A DNA stretch of 56,855 nt from Bacillota bacterium. GTDB taxonomy: Bacteria > Bacillota > Clostridia > Oscillospirales > Acutalibacteraceae. Numbering within the stretch: position 1 is the stretch's first letter; every line of letters starts with the position of its first letter. The notes beneath the pieces are model-generated. The model saw nothing but the letters and a program-made list of their open reading frames with translations. It was not told the origin of the DNA and made no database searches. Shown piece after piece: positions 24,506 to 32,600 of the stretch. Made by a program: the position numbers and the translations under genes. The stretch is from positions 1-56,855 of the forward strand of contig JAEZYP010000022.1 of NCBI GenBank assembly GCA_023418995.1, given 5' to 3'.

Positions 24506-26041
24506 CTATTGCAGACTGTCGCTTGCTGCCGTTTCTCGCAGGGTGTCAATCTCCTTGAGAATCCCCTGCTGCCGTTCGGCGAACATCAGACCTCGGTTAT
24601 ATACATAATAGGGGTCGCAGCCGTTTTCCGCAATGAATTTGGCGCTGTAAAAATTCACGGTCAGCTCTGTAACAAAAACGACCATTTCTTGGCTCTCGCC
24701 GAACGCGGTTTCCATAAAGGCAAACGCGTGCTCCAACGCGGCTGAAACGGCGGAGATTTCTTCCTTTCGCTTCGCGGTTTCCATCTCAAAACGCTCCTTC
24801 ACGAATGCAAAAGCCGTGTCCGGTTCGCGTTCACTGGAAACATGAAGTGCTTTCGCGTAGCTCTCCATGCGCTGCAAGCTCCGGTGGATAATTGTTTCCT
24901 CGTCGCGTCCGGTCTGCCGGTTTTCCTTCCGCAGGGTGAAGGTGCGCTCCAAATCCTGAGCGAGTCGGATTAATTCGGCTTCCGGCGTGTCTTCGGCAAT
25001 CGCTATGCGGTCCTTCCAGTCCTTCAGGCGCCCGAATAAGGTTTCGACGTACTGGTCCGTCAGGTACGCCTGCCGGAACTGCTCGTTCAGCCTGCTCAGC
25101 AAAAGACCGATCACGCTTAACTTTTCATCAAACGGTGCGTGGCGCAGCTTAATAATTGCCTCGTCGGAGAAGCTTCCGTTCAGAATTTCTTCCACGCGGT
25201 AATCATCCTTATACTTGTTGTAAAGCTCGTAGTAATTGGCAAAATCCTTTGCGACAGCGGCATTCTGGATATATTGCAGGATCAAATCCTGCCCAATCGG
25301 AAGGGTAAGCGACTCGCATACGCCAACCATTTCCGATAAATCCTCCCAACCGCGCGCCGTTGCGAACAGAAATCCGTCCGGTGTGGTTTCCATCCGGTAA
25401 AAATTTTCGCGCCGGATTTCCAGATAAGAGAGGATAGAGCCGTGAACGGACTGACGGTAGGCGTATTCCTTCCAGACGGCAAAATCGGGCTCCACATCAA
25501 TTCTCCGAACCCTGTCCAGCGTAACGATATCAAATTCGCGTACAGAGCGGTTGTATTCGGGAGGATTTCCCGCTGTTACGATAATCCAGCCCTCCGGAAC
25601 CTTTTGGTTGCCGAAGGTTTTGCCCTGTAAAAATTGGAGCATAGTGGGGGCGAGTGTTTCGGAAACACAGTTGATTTCGTCGATAAACAGAATGCCTTCC
25701 TTTAAGCCGGTACTTTCCATTTTATCGTAGACGGAAGCGATAATCTCGCTCATCGTGTACTCGGTTACGGAGAATTCATGCCCTGCGTACGTCTTTTTCA
25801 GAATAAACGGCAGACCTACCGCGCTCTGGCGCGTGTGGTGGGTGATGGTGTAGGCAACCAGAGCCACGCCGCATTCCCGCGCCACCTGCTCAATAATCTG
25901 CGTTTTGCCTACGCCGGGAGGACCCATCAGCAGCAGCGGTCTCTGGCGGATGGAGGAAATCCGGTAGTTTCCGTTTTCGTCCCTTTGCAGGTAAGCCCGC
26001 ACCGTATTGATAATTTCCTGTTTCGCATTTTTAATATTCAT
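24506..26041 (-). CDS. MoxR-type AAA+ ATPase
   Basis: 511 residues from the ATG at 26041. The frame extends to 26065, but GGGAGG lies between the two and favours 26041. Walker A is MGPPGVGKT (about residue 41), Walker B is GILFIDEIN, and sensor 1 is VTAGNPPEYN, as in MoxR ATPases that remodel or activate partner proteins. After the AAA+ core (to about residue 270) a helical C-terminal region of over 200 residues follows with coiled-coil tendency, which is longer than in usual MoxR proteins (about 330 residues). It overlaps the VWA gene by 11 bases, so the two are coupled. A MoxR ATPase paired with a VWA protein is a well-known pairing for chaperone-like metal insertion or protein activation; the client here is unknown. 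Confidence 0.85.
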   Translation of the reverse strand: MNIKNAKQEIINTVRAYLQRDENGNYRISSIRQRPLLLMGPPGVGKTQIIEQVARECGVALVAYTITHHTRQSAVGLPFILKKTYAGHEFSVTEYTMSEIIASVYDKMESTGLKEGILFIDEINCVSETLAPTMLQFLQGKTFGNQKVPEGWIIVTAGNPPEYNRSVREFDIVTLDRVRRIDVEPDFAVWKEYAYRQSVHGSILSYLEIRRENFYRMETTPDGFLFATARGWEDLSEMVGVCESLTLPIGQDLILQYIQNAAVAKDFANYYELYNKYKDDYRVEEILNGSFSDEAIIKLRHAPFDEKLSVIGLLLSRLNEQFRQAYLTDQYVETLFGRLKDWKDRIAIAEDTPEAELIRLAQDLERTFTLRKENRQTGRDEETIIHRSLQRMESYAKALHVSSEREPDTAFAFVKERFEMETAKRKEEISAVSAALEHAFAFMETAFGESQEMVVFVTELTVNFYSAKFIAENGCDPYYVYNRGLMFAERQQGILKEIDTLRETAASDSLQ

Positions 26042-27398
26042 AGTGGGGTAGTTCCTCCCAGTCATCGTTATTAAAATCCCGTGTTGTTTCCTCAGTATCC
26101 CCCAGATCGTCCGGTTCCAGAATCAGCTTCATCGCCCACGGCGGCACGTCCGCGTCAGTATAATCGTCCCGCAGAAAGATAAAAGCAGTGTCGTAAGGAG
26201 GGCGGCGTTTCGGAAAGGTTCCACGCCCGTCCGTAAAATAAATCAGCCCTTTTAGCTTACGGAACGCCTTTTTTTCGATCAGCTCGTCCACATACCGGAA
26301 TACCGGGCGGAAATCGGTGCCGCCGTTTCCGATCAGCTTAAAGTGCTCCATGTAGCTCCGTAAATCCTCTTCGCTGGTGATTCTTTGATCGGCCTGCACA
26401 GCTTCGTCACACTGAATGATGTGGATGTTGATTTTGCGGAAAAAACTTTCCGTATCCTTCAAAACGGAATAGGTCTGTTCCAGAAACGCCCGGATGAGTC
26501 TTCCGGAACAGGACATTGAAGTATCGATCGCGATGACAAAATCCTCGATTTTACGGATTTCCCGTGTTTCCTGCGGTTCAATCAGCGGCATGTTTCCATA
26601 AAGCTGCATTCCGTAAGAGTAGAAGATGGGGTCGAACGTTTCGGGGTCAAGGTGGGGTTCTTCCCGCAATACCGCAAATTTCCGCAAAAAACGGCGGTAG
26701 TCGTATCGTTCCCGGTTCTCCACCTTCACCTGCTGAAGCACTGCTTCCGACTGTTTCCCTGGGTCCTGTGATGCCGTTTCCATATCGGTTTGCATTTTCC
26801 GGCTGATATCATCCCATTTCTGCTGTGCGGAGGGCGTTCCCGCCGGCGGTTTTCGGTCGGGATCCGGCCAGAAGGAATGGTCGTCTATCCGGAATTCCCG
26901 CTCCAAGCGTTCCTGCTCCCAAAGTGGCATCCGCAGTTCCTCCAGCATACGATAGATTCCTTCTGCCGTAGGAACCTTCAGCTTTGCGCGCATGGTCTCG
27001 TAAAAATTCTGGCGGTACCAGGAAAGCGGGAGCTTGACGCTCCGATGAGGTAATCCGTCCAGGATATGCTCCATCGCGATATCGCAGGCAAGATCCCAGA
27101 GAGCTCGGTCTTCCCTGCGCGGCTTCCAGAGATGGCGAAAAATGCAGTGGAAAATCAGATGGAGATACCCCCGATTAATCAGGACGCGGTTTTTGCGGTA
27201 GCGGTCAATCAGCTTTTCCGGGTCATAAAACAGATGAACTCCATCCGTTCCCATAAACAGCGTCGCCGGCTGCAATTTATAGGCTAGTCCGCTGAGGGCG
27301 AGATCGAGGAAGCGCATATGCAGGTACAGTTCCGTCCGGGAGGCGGTCAAAATTTGATTCCCGATTTTCAATATCTGCTCTTCTGTAATTTCTTCCAT
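26031..27398 (-). CDS. VWA-like protein of the DUF2201 (putative metallopeptidase plus VWA) type
   Basis: 455 residues from the ATG at 27398, which follows GAGGAGG. The C-terminal third is a von Willebrand A-like domain: FVIAIDTSMSCSGRLIRAFLEQ contains the D-x-S-x-S metal site, and GGTDFRPVF and LIYFTDGRG supply the other MIDAS residues. The N-terminal half resembles the DUF2201 putative metallopeptidase region with HLIFHCIFRHLW and LACDIAMEHIL. The expected H-E-x2-H is only H-x3-H here, so peptidase activity is doubtful. It lies between the LRR gene and the MoxR gene. Such VWA proteins are the usual partners of MoxR ATPases and recruit substrates. Confidence 0.8.
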   Translation of the reverse strand: MEEITEEQILKIGNQILTASRTELYLHMRFLDLALSGLAYKLQPATLFMGTDGVHLFYDPEKLIDRYRKNRVLINRGYLHLIFHCIFRHLWKPRREDRALWDLACDIAMEHILDGLPHRSVKLPLSWYRQNFYETMRAKLKVPTAEGIYRMLEELRMPLWEQERLEREFRIDDHSFWPDPDRKPPAGTPSAQQKWDDISRKMQTDMETASQDPGKQSEAVLQQVKVENRERYDYRRFLRKFAVLREEPHLDPETFDPIFYSYGMQLYGNMPLIEPQETREIRKIEDFVIAIDTSMSCSGRLIRAFLEQTYSVLKDTESFFRKINIHIIQCDEAVQADQRITSEEDLRSYMEHFKLIGNGGTDFRPVFRYVDELIEKKAFRKLKGLIYFTDGRGTFPKRRPPYDTAFIFLRDDYTDADVPPWAMKLILEPDDLGDTEETTRDFNNDDWEELPHYEY

Positions 27399-27420
27399 AT
27401 GCGTTTCCTCCTCGTATAAC

Positions 27421-28395
27421 CTACAGGTCGAACGACCTTTCCTTCGCAGGGAACCGGGTGTGCCGTTCATTTAGCAAAATGCTCAGGCACTCTGCGCGGC
27501 CGAATTTTGAAGCCGCGTCCACCGCAGCGCTGATTGCTTGCTTCGTTAGAACGCCGTTTGCGGCGATAAATGACAAGCCGTCCGGGTCGTCGTCCTTAAT
27601 CAGCAGCTCCGCGGCAGCGGCTGCGTTTGCTTTTAAATAGTCCAGATACTGTTGTTTTGCCGATTTCAGGAGCTGGTACGGATACCGCAGCCGAACCAGC
27701 GCAATCCGCAGCAGAGTGAGTTGCTCCGCTTCATGAATCGCCGTCGGAAACTGGCGGTCGTAGGCGTCCGCGTCCAGCTGTCCGGTCTGAAAGCACTGCC
27801 GGTAGCGGTAGCCCGCGCCGTGGATGAAATGCTCGAAGATGCGCGCTGGTCCGTTTTCGATGGATTCCTCAAAGTACTCCGGGAAAACCCATACAGACTT
27901 ATCCTTTCCAAAAACAAAAGTCACACGAACCTCGCGCTGAATTTCCGTTAATAAGCCGCGCAGGGCGGTTGGTTCCTCCGGGTGTGCGTTACAGCAAATT
28001 TCGTTCAGCCTGCCGCAGTTCATAAACGCGCCGTTTCCCACTCGGGCGGCTCCGGCGCTCAAACTGATTCGGGTCAGGGACGAACAGTTGTAAAACGCGT
28101 ATTCTCCGATCGATTGAATTCCGGAAGGGAGGACAATTTCCCGCAAGAATGAGCCGCCGAGAAACATGGGCTCGTCTCCCAGCAGAGCGGGATTGCCAAC
28201 CTGAGCGGTGCGAGTTTTCGTACCCGCGGGTACGTGTTCCATTGCGTCATGCGGGGAAGAGAACGCGTACGCGCCGATTTCACGAAGGACAAGCCCGTCC
28301 ACTTTTTCCGGCAGGGTAACGGCGGAGCCGGAACCCTCGCAGGAAAGAACAACCGCGCCGCCTGGTACAGGTATATACTGAATTTTTAGCCCCAT
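27421..28395 (-). CDS. BspA-type leucine-rich-repeat protein with helical C-terminal half
   Basis: 324 residues from the ATG at 28395 (GGAGAGA just upstream); a TTG at 28404 after AAGGAGG is another possible start. There is no signal peptide, so it should be cytoplasmic. Residues about 20-160 carry LRR_5/BspA repeats (LVLREIGAYAFSS, REIVLPSGIQSIGEYAFYNCSSLTRI, ARVGNGAFMNCGRLNEI). The second half (from about 190) is helical with alanine-rich stretches (YLDYLKANAAAAAELLIKDD) and ankyrin-like spacing near DPDGLSFIAANGVLTKQAI. It is the first gene of the three-gene LRR-VWA-MoxR unit. It may be the substrate-recognition part or a client, which is inference. Confidence 0.72.
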   Translation of the reverse strand: MGLKIQYIPVPGGAVVLSCEGSGSAVTLPEKVDGLVLREIGAYAFSSPHDAMEHVPAGTKTRTAQVGNPALLGDEPMFLGGSFLREIVLPSGIQSIGEYAFYNCSSLTRISLSAGAARVGNGAFMNCGRLNEICCNAHPEEPTALRGLLTEIQREVRVTFVFGKDKSVWVFPEYFEESIENGPARIFEHFIHGAGYRYRQCFQTGQLDADAYDRQFPTAIHEAEQLTLLRIALVRLRYPYQLLKSAKQQYLDYLKANAAAAAELLIKDDDPDGLSFIAANGVLTKQAISAAVDAASKFGRAECLSILLNERHTRFPAKERSFDL

Positions 28396-28531
28396 TCTCT
28401 CCAACTGCCGTAAATCCTCCTTATTTCTCTGATGCCATATCCGCACAAAAAAGGGGGCGCAAACCCCGCGGGTTCGGCTCCCAAAATCGGCTTTGAAATT
28501 CCGTTGTGACAACACCGCTTTCTTTGACCCT

Positions 28532-28559
28532 ATTATACTCCAAAACTGGCGGTTTGAAA
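28532..28559 (-). promoter_or_regulatory. putative sigma-A promoter of the LRR-VWA-MoxR unit
   Basis: Minus strand: TATAAT at 28532-28537, with a TTTCAA -35-like box at 28554-28559 (16-base spacer). The -10 is perfect, the -35 weak. Confidence 0.55.
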
Positions 28560-28659
28560 AGGAGAATCACCGCTTATTATCAAACGGCTACGCATCCGCT
28601 GCCAATCGGCTCTCTGTTATTGTTTTAAGCAAATCTGTCCGTGCTAAAAAGAAAAATAC

Positions 28660-28688
28660 TTGATTTTCTCCCTTATTTGTAGTAAAAT
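28660..28688 (+). promoter_or_regulatory. sigma-A promoter driving the intergenic RNA candidate
   Basis: TTGATT (28660-28665), 17-base spacer, TAAAAT (28683-28688). No coding region follows; transcription would run into the structured segment that ends at about 28878. Confidence 0.65.
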
Positions 28689-28694
28689 CTATCT

Positions 28695-28878
28695 TGCGCC
28701 ATCAATGTGGATGAAAGTCTATTTTGTATCCTATTATGATACGGCGAAGAAATTTTTTGACCATTTCATTATTCTGTTTTATTAGGATAATGAAACAGAA
28801 TGCCATACGGACAGCTAGGTCAAATGCCGGCCGGCAACTTTCGTTGCCTTATTGATTGAGCTTTTGCTCAAATTTTAT
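28695..28878 (+). ncRNA. candidate structured non-coding RNA, about 185 bases, unknown class
   Basis: The segment runs from the promoter at 28660-28688 to a terminator. Paired elements seen: closing stem ATCAAT/ATTGAT (28701-28706 with 28851-28856), hairpin GTATC/GATAC, stem TTTGACC/GGTCAAA (28756-28762 with 28818-28824) and, inside it, two mutually exclusive nine-base pairings (28764-28772 with 28787-28795, or 28771-28779 with 28793-28801). A palindrome TGCCGGCCGGCA (28825-28836) and hairpin GGCAAC-TTTC-GTTGCC (28833-28848) follow. It ends with TTGAGC-TTTT-GCTCAA and ATTTT. I cannot match it to a known riboswitch or 6S RNA. It could be a free small RNA or a leader of the polyamine genes. Confidence 0.5.
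28856..28876 (+). terminator. terminator of the intergenic RNA candidate
   Basis: TTGAGC (28856-28861) pairs with GCTCAA (28866-28871) across TTTT, followed by ATTTT. Six pairs, moderate strength. Confidence 0.55.
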
Positions 28879-29053
28879 AAGTTGGTTACTTAAAACCGTG
28901 TGCGACCGCTGCACATCACACTTGTGAAACAATCAATAAGAGTAGTAAAAGTAATTTCTTGCTATATAGACTCTAAAGCTCTGCATAATGAATGGGGAAA
29001 ACGGCGTATTTTAAGATACGTTTCATTAGAATTATCATTATTGTAGAATTGTG

Positions 29054-29097
29054 ACTCAAGTGGATTGCAGCTGTACGCTGTGCCGCTTGAGTTTTTT
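29054..29097 (+). terminator. strong intrinsic terminator in front of carboxynorspermidine synthase
   Basis: Ten-pair stem (29054-29063 with 29083-29092, one G-U) with an inner CAGC-TGTAC-GCTG hairpin, then TTTTTTGTTTTTT. It lies 83 bases before the gene at 29180. Upstream of it AATGAA/TTCATT (28987-28992 with 29022-29027) encloses CGTAT/ATACG, so this may be the end of a second RNA or an attenuator. The whole interval 28880-29179 has no coding region. Confidence 0.75.
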
Positions 29098-29179
29098 GTT
29101 TTTTGAAGAATAATCTGTAAAGGGATTAGAGCTCGGGTGTGTCGATAGGAAACTGAAATCATTTTAGGAGGTCGTTTTA

Positions 29180-30379
29180 ATGGGAAAAGTATTAGTAATC
29201 GGATGCGGCGGCGTTGCAGGTGTTGCCATCCATAAAATCTGTCAGAACAGCGAGGTATTCAGAGAGGTTTGTATTGCCAGCCGCACCAAAAGCAAATGTG
29301 ACGCGCTGAAAGCAACGCTGGACGGCGGCAAAACAATAATTAGCACGGCGCAGGTTAATGCCGACCATGTGGACGAACTCATTGCGCTGATCGAACAGTT
29401 TAAGCCCGACGTAGTGCTCAATCTGGCTTTGCCGTATCAGGATTTGACGATTATGGATGCATGCCTCGCGACCAAAACCAATTATGTCGATACCGCGAAC
29501 TATGAACCGGTTGATGAAGCAAAGTTTGAATATAAATGGCAGTGGGACTACCGGGAGCGCTTCGAAAGGGCGGGAATCACCGCGCTTCTGGGGAGCGGCT
29601 TTGACCCGGGCGTTACCGGCGTTTTTTCGGCTTACGCGCTGAAGCATCACTTTGATGAGATTAATTATATTGATATTCTCGATGCCAACGCAGGTGACCA
29701 CGGCTACCCCTTCGCGACCAACTTTAATCCTGAAATTAATATCCGTGAGGTAAGCGCCAAGGGAAGCTACTGGGAAGACGGCAAATGGGTGGAGACAGAG
29801 CCGATGGAGATTAAACGCGTCTATAACTTTCCGGAAATCGGTCCGAAGGATATGTACCTGCTCCACCATGAGGAGTTGGAGTCGCTTGGACTCAACATCA
29901 AAGGAATCCGCCGGATTCGTTTCTTTATGACCTTTGGACAGAGTTATCTAACACATTTAAAATGCCTTGAAAACGTTGGCATGACCTCTATTGAGCCAAT
30001 TTTATTTGAGGGGAAGGAAATCGTTCCGCTCCAGTTTCTGAAAGCGGTTCTGCCCGACCCGTCAACTCTTGGTCCAAGAACGAAGGGCAAAACCAATATC
30101 GGCTGTATTTTCCGTGGAAAAAAGGACGGCAAGGACAAGACGTATTATCTTTATAATGTCTGCGATCATCAGGAATGCTACCGCGAGGTGGGCTCTCAGG
30201 CGATTTCCTACACCACAGGCGTGCCGGCAATGATTGGCGCGATGATGCTCATGACGGGAAAATGGAGCAGACCGGGCGTATACAATATTGAAGAATTTGA
30301 TCCGGATCCGTTTATGGAGGAGCTTAACAAATGGGGTCTGCCGTGGCAGGAAAGCTTTGACCCGGAGCTGGTGGATTGA
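29180..30379 (+). CDS. carboxynorspermidine synthase (saccharopine dehydrogenase family)
   Basis: 399 residues. The enzyme condenses aspartate semialdehyde with a diamine and reduces the product with NADPH to carboxy(nor)spermidine, step one of the alternative spermidine route. A Rossmann start VLVIGCGGVAGVAIHK is seen, then VLNLALPYQDLTIMDACL and TNYVDTANYEP, GSGFDPGVTGVFSAYA and a long alpha/beta domain with DANAGDHGYPFATNF. Length and the FDPGVT segment separate it from lysine-pathway saccharopine enzymes. AGGAGG stands before the ATG. The next gene encodes the matching decarboxylase, which makes this call firm. Confidence 0.92.
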   Translation: MGKVLVIGCGGVAGVAIHKICQNSEVFREVCIASRTKSKCDALKATLDGGKTIISTAQVNADHVDELIALIEQFKPDVVLNLALPYQDLTIMDACLATKTNYVDTANYEPVDEAKFEYKWQWDYRERFERAGITALLGSGFDPGVTGVFSAYALKHHFDEINYIDILDANAGDHGYPFATNFNPEINIREVSAKGSYWEDGKWVETEPMEIKRVYNFPEIGPKDMYLLHHEELESLGLNIKGIRRIRFFMTFGQSYLTHLKCLENVGMTSIEPILFEGKEIVPLQFLKAVLPDPSTLGPRTKGKTNIGCIFRGKKDGKDKTYYLYNVCDHQECYREVGSQAISYTTGVPAMIGAMMLMTGKWSRPGVYNIEEFDPDPFMEELNKWGLPWQESFDPELVD

Positions 30380-30381
30380 GC

Positions 30382-31518
30382 ATGATTCAGAACGACATGT
30401 TGGCGAAGCTGCCTACTCCTTGTTATGTTGTGGATGAAACGCTGCTGGTTAAAAATCTGGAGATTCTAAAGAGCGTTCAGGAACGTACCGGATGCCGGAT
30501 TCTATTGGCGCAAAAGGCGTTTTCCATGTTCTCACTTTACCCGCTGATCGGCAGATATCTTGCCGGAACCACCGCCAGCGGCTTGTTTGAAGCGAAGCTT
30601 GGCCGCGAGGAAATGGGGAAGGAAAATCATATTTTCTCCCCTGCCTTTCGGGATGAAGAATTCGATGAAATCTCCTCTGTCTGTGACCATATCATTTTTA
30701 ATTCCTTTGCGCAGTGGAGAAGGTTTAGGCAGCGGGCATTATCCGCCGGATGTGAATGCGGGCTTCGCGTCAACCCGGAGTGCTCCACGCAGGAGCATGC
30801 CATTTATGACCCCTGCGCTCCAGGTTCGCGTCTCGGCGTAACGGTTCAGGATTTTTGCCCGGAGCTTCTCGAGGGGCTCTCCGGGCTTCACTTTCATACG
30901 CTTTGCGAGCAGAATTCCGATGCATTGGAGGTTACACTGGATGCCGTCGAGGAGAAATTCGGAAAGTATCTGCACGGCATGAAATGGCTGAATTTTGGCG
31001 GGGGGCATCACATTACCCGCCCGGATTACGATGTGAAAAAGCTGATAGCCCTGATTATGCGAGTACAGGAAAAGTACAGGGTAAGGGTTTATCTGGAACC
31101 GGGGGAAGCGGTCGCGTTGAACACGGGGTTTTTGGTTACCACCGTATTGGAGACCGTCGATAACGAGATTCCGACAGCGATTCTGGATACCTCCGCCGCC
31201 TGCCATATGCCGGATGTTCTGGAAATGCCCTACCGTCCTAATATTATCGGGGCGGATTTGCCGGGAGCGAAACATAATACCTATCGTCTCGGCGGTCCGA
31301 CCTGCCTTGCCGGAGATATCGTGGGCGACTATTCCTTTGATCAGCCGCTCCGTCAGGGAGACCGTCTTGTATTCTGTGATATGGCACATTACACTATGGT
31401 GAAAAACAATACCTTTAACGGGATTAACCTGCCCTCTATCGTGTTGGTGGATCAGCAAAATCAGGTTCAAATTATCAAAAGCTTCGGGTATGAGGATTTC
31501 AAGAACCGTCTGAGCTGA
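30382..31518 (+). CDS. nspC: carboxynorspermidine/carboxyspermidine decarboxylase
   Basis: 378 residues from the ATG at 30382. A TTG at 30376 that overlaps the preceding stop is an alternative start. This PLP enzyme of the alanine-racemase/LysA fold removes CO2 to give (nor)spermidine. The PLP lysine is in LLAQKAFSM near residue 44. HFHTLCEQ, WLNFGGGHHITRPDYD and YLEPGEAVALNTG bind PLP phosphate and substrate, and the active-site cysteine segment is GGPTCLAGDIVGDY. With the synthase it forms the aspartate-semialdehyde route to spermidine that replaces S-adenosylmethionine decarboxylase. No speD/speE is in the window. Confidence 0.95.
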   Translation: MIQNDMLAKLPTPCYVVDETLLVKNLEILKSVQERTGCRILLAQKAFSMFSLYPLIGRYLAGTTASGLFEAKLGREEMGKENHIFSPAFRDEEFDEISSVCDHIIFNSFAQWRRFRQRALSAGCECGLRVNPECSTQEHAIYDPCAPGSRLGVTVQDFCPELLEGLSGLHFHTLCEQNSDALEVTLDAVEEKFGKYLHGMKWLNFGGGHHITRPDYDVKKLIALIMRVQEKYRVRVYLEPGEAVALNTGFLVTTVLETVDNEIPTAILDTSAACHMPDVLEMPYRPNIIGADLPGAKHNTYRLGGPTCLAGDIVGDYSFDQPLRQGDRLVFCDMAHYTMVKNNTFNGINLPSIVLVDQQNQVQIIKSFGYEDFKNRLS

Positions 31519-31635
31519 CTGAAAAGTTTGGTGACTAATTATAATATTTGTCTAACTTTTTTGGGGTCATATCATTTTAGGCTTTCCGGGGCCTTCTTTA
31601 TAATAAGCAGGAATAAAATTTGATTGTATTGAAGC

Positions 31636-32154
31636 CTAAAAGCTTTCGTAGACTACAATTTTGTCCAAAGCTTTGCGCTGTGCATCGTGCCGCACCGGAG
31701 ATTTTGGGTCGCCCTTCCCGTAGCCGAGCAGCAAAATATTGATGGGTTCAATATGCTCCGGAATGTGGAATTCCTCCCGGATGATGGAGGGATTGAACGC
31801 ACAGATCCACACGCTGTCCAATCCTAGCTCTGTTGCGCAGAGCATCATCTGGGTAGTAACGATCGACGCGTCGATATCGGCAGAATCCTTTCCGTCGTAG
31901 CTGCGGTTCCAGGAATCTTTATGGTCAGCGCAAACAATCAGGGCGGCAGGAGCGTGAAAATCCTTGTAGCTTTTTGTGATTTTCGCCATGCCCTCGGTCG
32001 TTTGTACCACAAGAATCCTTTGCGGTTGATTATTGCAGGCGGTAGGCGCAACGCGTCCCGCCTCCAGTATTTCCTTAATTTTTTCCGGTTCGACCGGCTT
32101 TGCAAGGTATTCTCTGGTGGAATACCTCCTTTTTGCAAGTTCTAAAAAACTCAT
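31636..32154 (-). CDS. nitroreductase-family FMN oxidoreductase, short form
   Basis: 172 residues. MSFLELAKRRYSTREYLAKPVEPEKIKEILEAG followed by APTACNNQPQRILVV is the FMN-binding start of short nitroreductases, and LGLDSVWICAF with LLLGYGKGDPKSPVRHDAQRK is the typical end. It should be a flavoprotein that uses NAD(P)H. The true substrate is not known. It is transcribed against nspC; the 117 bases between them hold only a weak AGGC/GCCT hairpin. It differs in length and sequence from the nitroreductase at 13.8 kb, so the two are not recent copies. Confidence 0.87.
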   Translation of the reverse strand: MSFLELAKRRYSTREYLAKPVEPEKIKEILEAGRVAPTACNNQPQRILVVQTTEGMAKITKSYKDFHAPAALIVCADHKDSWNRSYDGKDSADIDASIVTTQMMLCATELGLDSVWICAFNPSIIREEFHIPEHIEPINILLLGYGKGDPKSPVRHDAQRKALDKIVVYESF

Positions 32155-32327
32155 CTTTAATCCTCCATACGAATTCTATTGCTTTCTTTTTTTATTATCA
32201 ATTCAGCTGTCCTTGACTAAACTATATATATAATAACACGGTATTTGAATCGCGCAAGATGAGATTTATAATTTGCAGTTTAAGCGGCTTGACCTCTGGA
32301 CGCAGACTAAAAAATGCTCCGGATTAC

Positions 32328-32356
32328 TTGACAAGCGACCAGGTTTGTTATATATT
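32328..32356 (+). promoter_or_regulatory. strong sigma-A promoter of the leader RNA at 32.36 kb
   Basis: TTGACA (32328-32333), 17-base spacer, TATATT (32351-32356). The start site should be near 32363. The bases between the nitroreductase start (32154) and here show no gene. Confidence 0.8.
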
Positions 32357-32362
32357 ATCTAT

Positions 32363-32503
32363 TGATAAACTTTGCCTTGAAGGTAAAGAGGATTGCAGAA
32401 GGTAATCCGGTTTCTTATAAGCTTCAAACCGATGTTTCCATTGAAATAAATAATAGTCATGAAGGCTGTTGGTTTACTTGCAAGTAGATTGACAGTTTTT
32501 TTT
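32363..32503 (+). ncRNA. candidate leader RNA or riboswitch with terminator, unknown class
   Basis: From the predicted start, three hairpins follow: CTTTGCC/GGTAAAG (32370-32376 with 32382-32388), GGATTG/TAATCC-type (32390-32395 with 32403-32408) and GGTTT/AAACC (32409-32413 with 32426-32430). Then comes a 13-pair terminator and eight T. The gene at 32601 has no other visible promoter, so it needs read-through past this terminator, as in riboswitch or attenuator control. I could not match it to any known class. A stand-alone small RNA is the alternative. Confidence 0.5.
32466..32503 (+). terminator. strong intrinsic terminator within the leader
   Basis: Thirteen consecutive pairs (32466-32478 with 32483-32495, five G-U or U-G) with loop TGCA, followed by eight T (32496-32503). 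Confidence 0.8.
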
Positions 32504-32600
32504 ATTGTGTGCTTCTTTTAGGAAAGCGGTTGGAAGTAATTTTGTGAAGCTCAGCGTGTGAAATACATAATCAGGGATTAAATTGCAGGAGGAATTTTTT

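Noticed and set aside
28962..29162. 66-residue minus-strand frame in the 28.5-29.2 kb gap
   Set aside because: No ribosome site and no motif; it crosses a strong plus-strand terminator.
31519..31635. AGGC/GCCT hairpin as a terminator between nspC and the nitroreductase
   Set aside because: Only four pairs and a broken T run; too weak to list as a feature.
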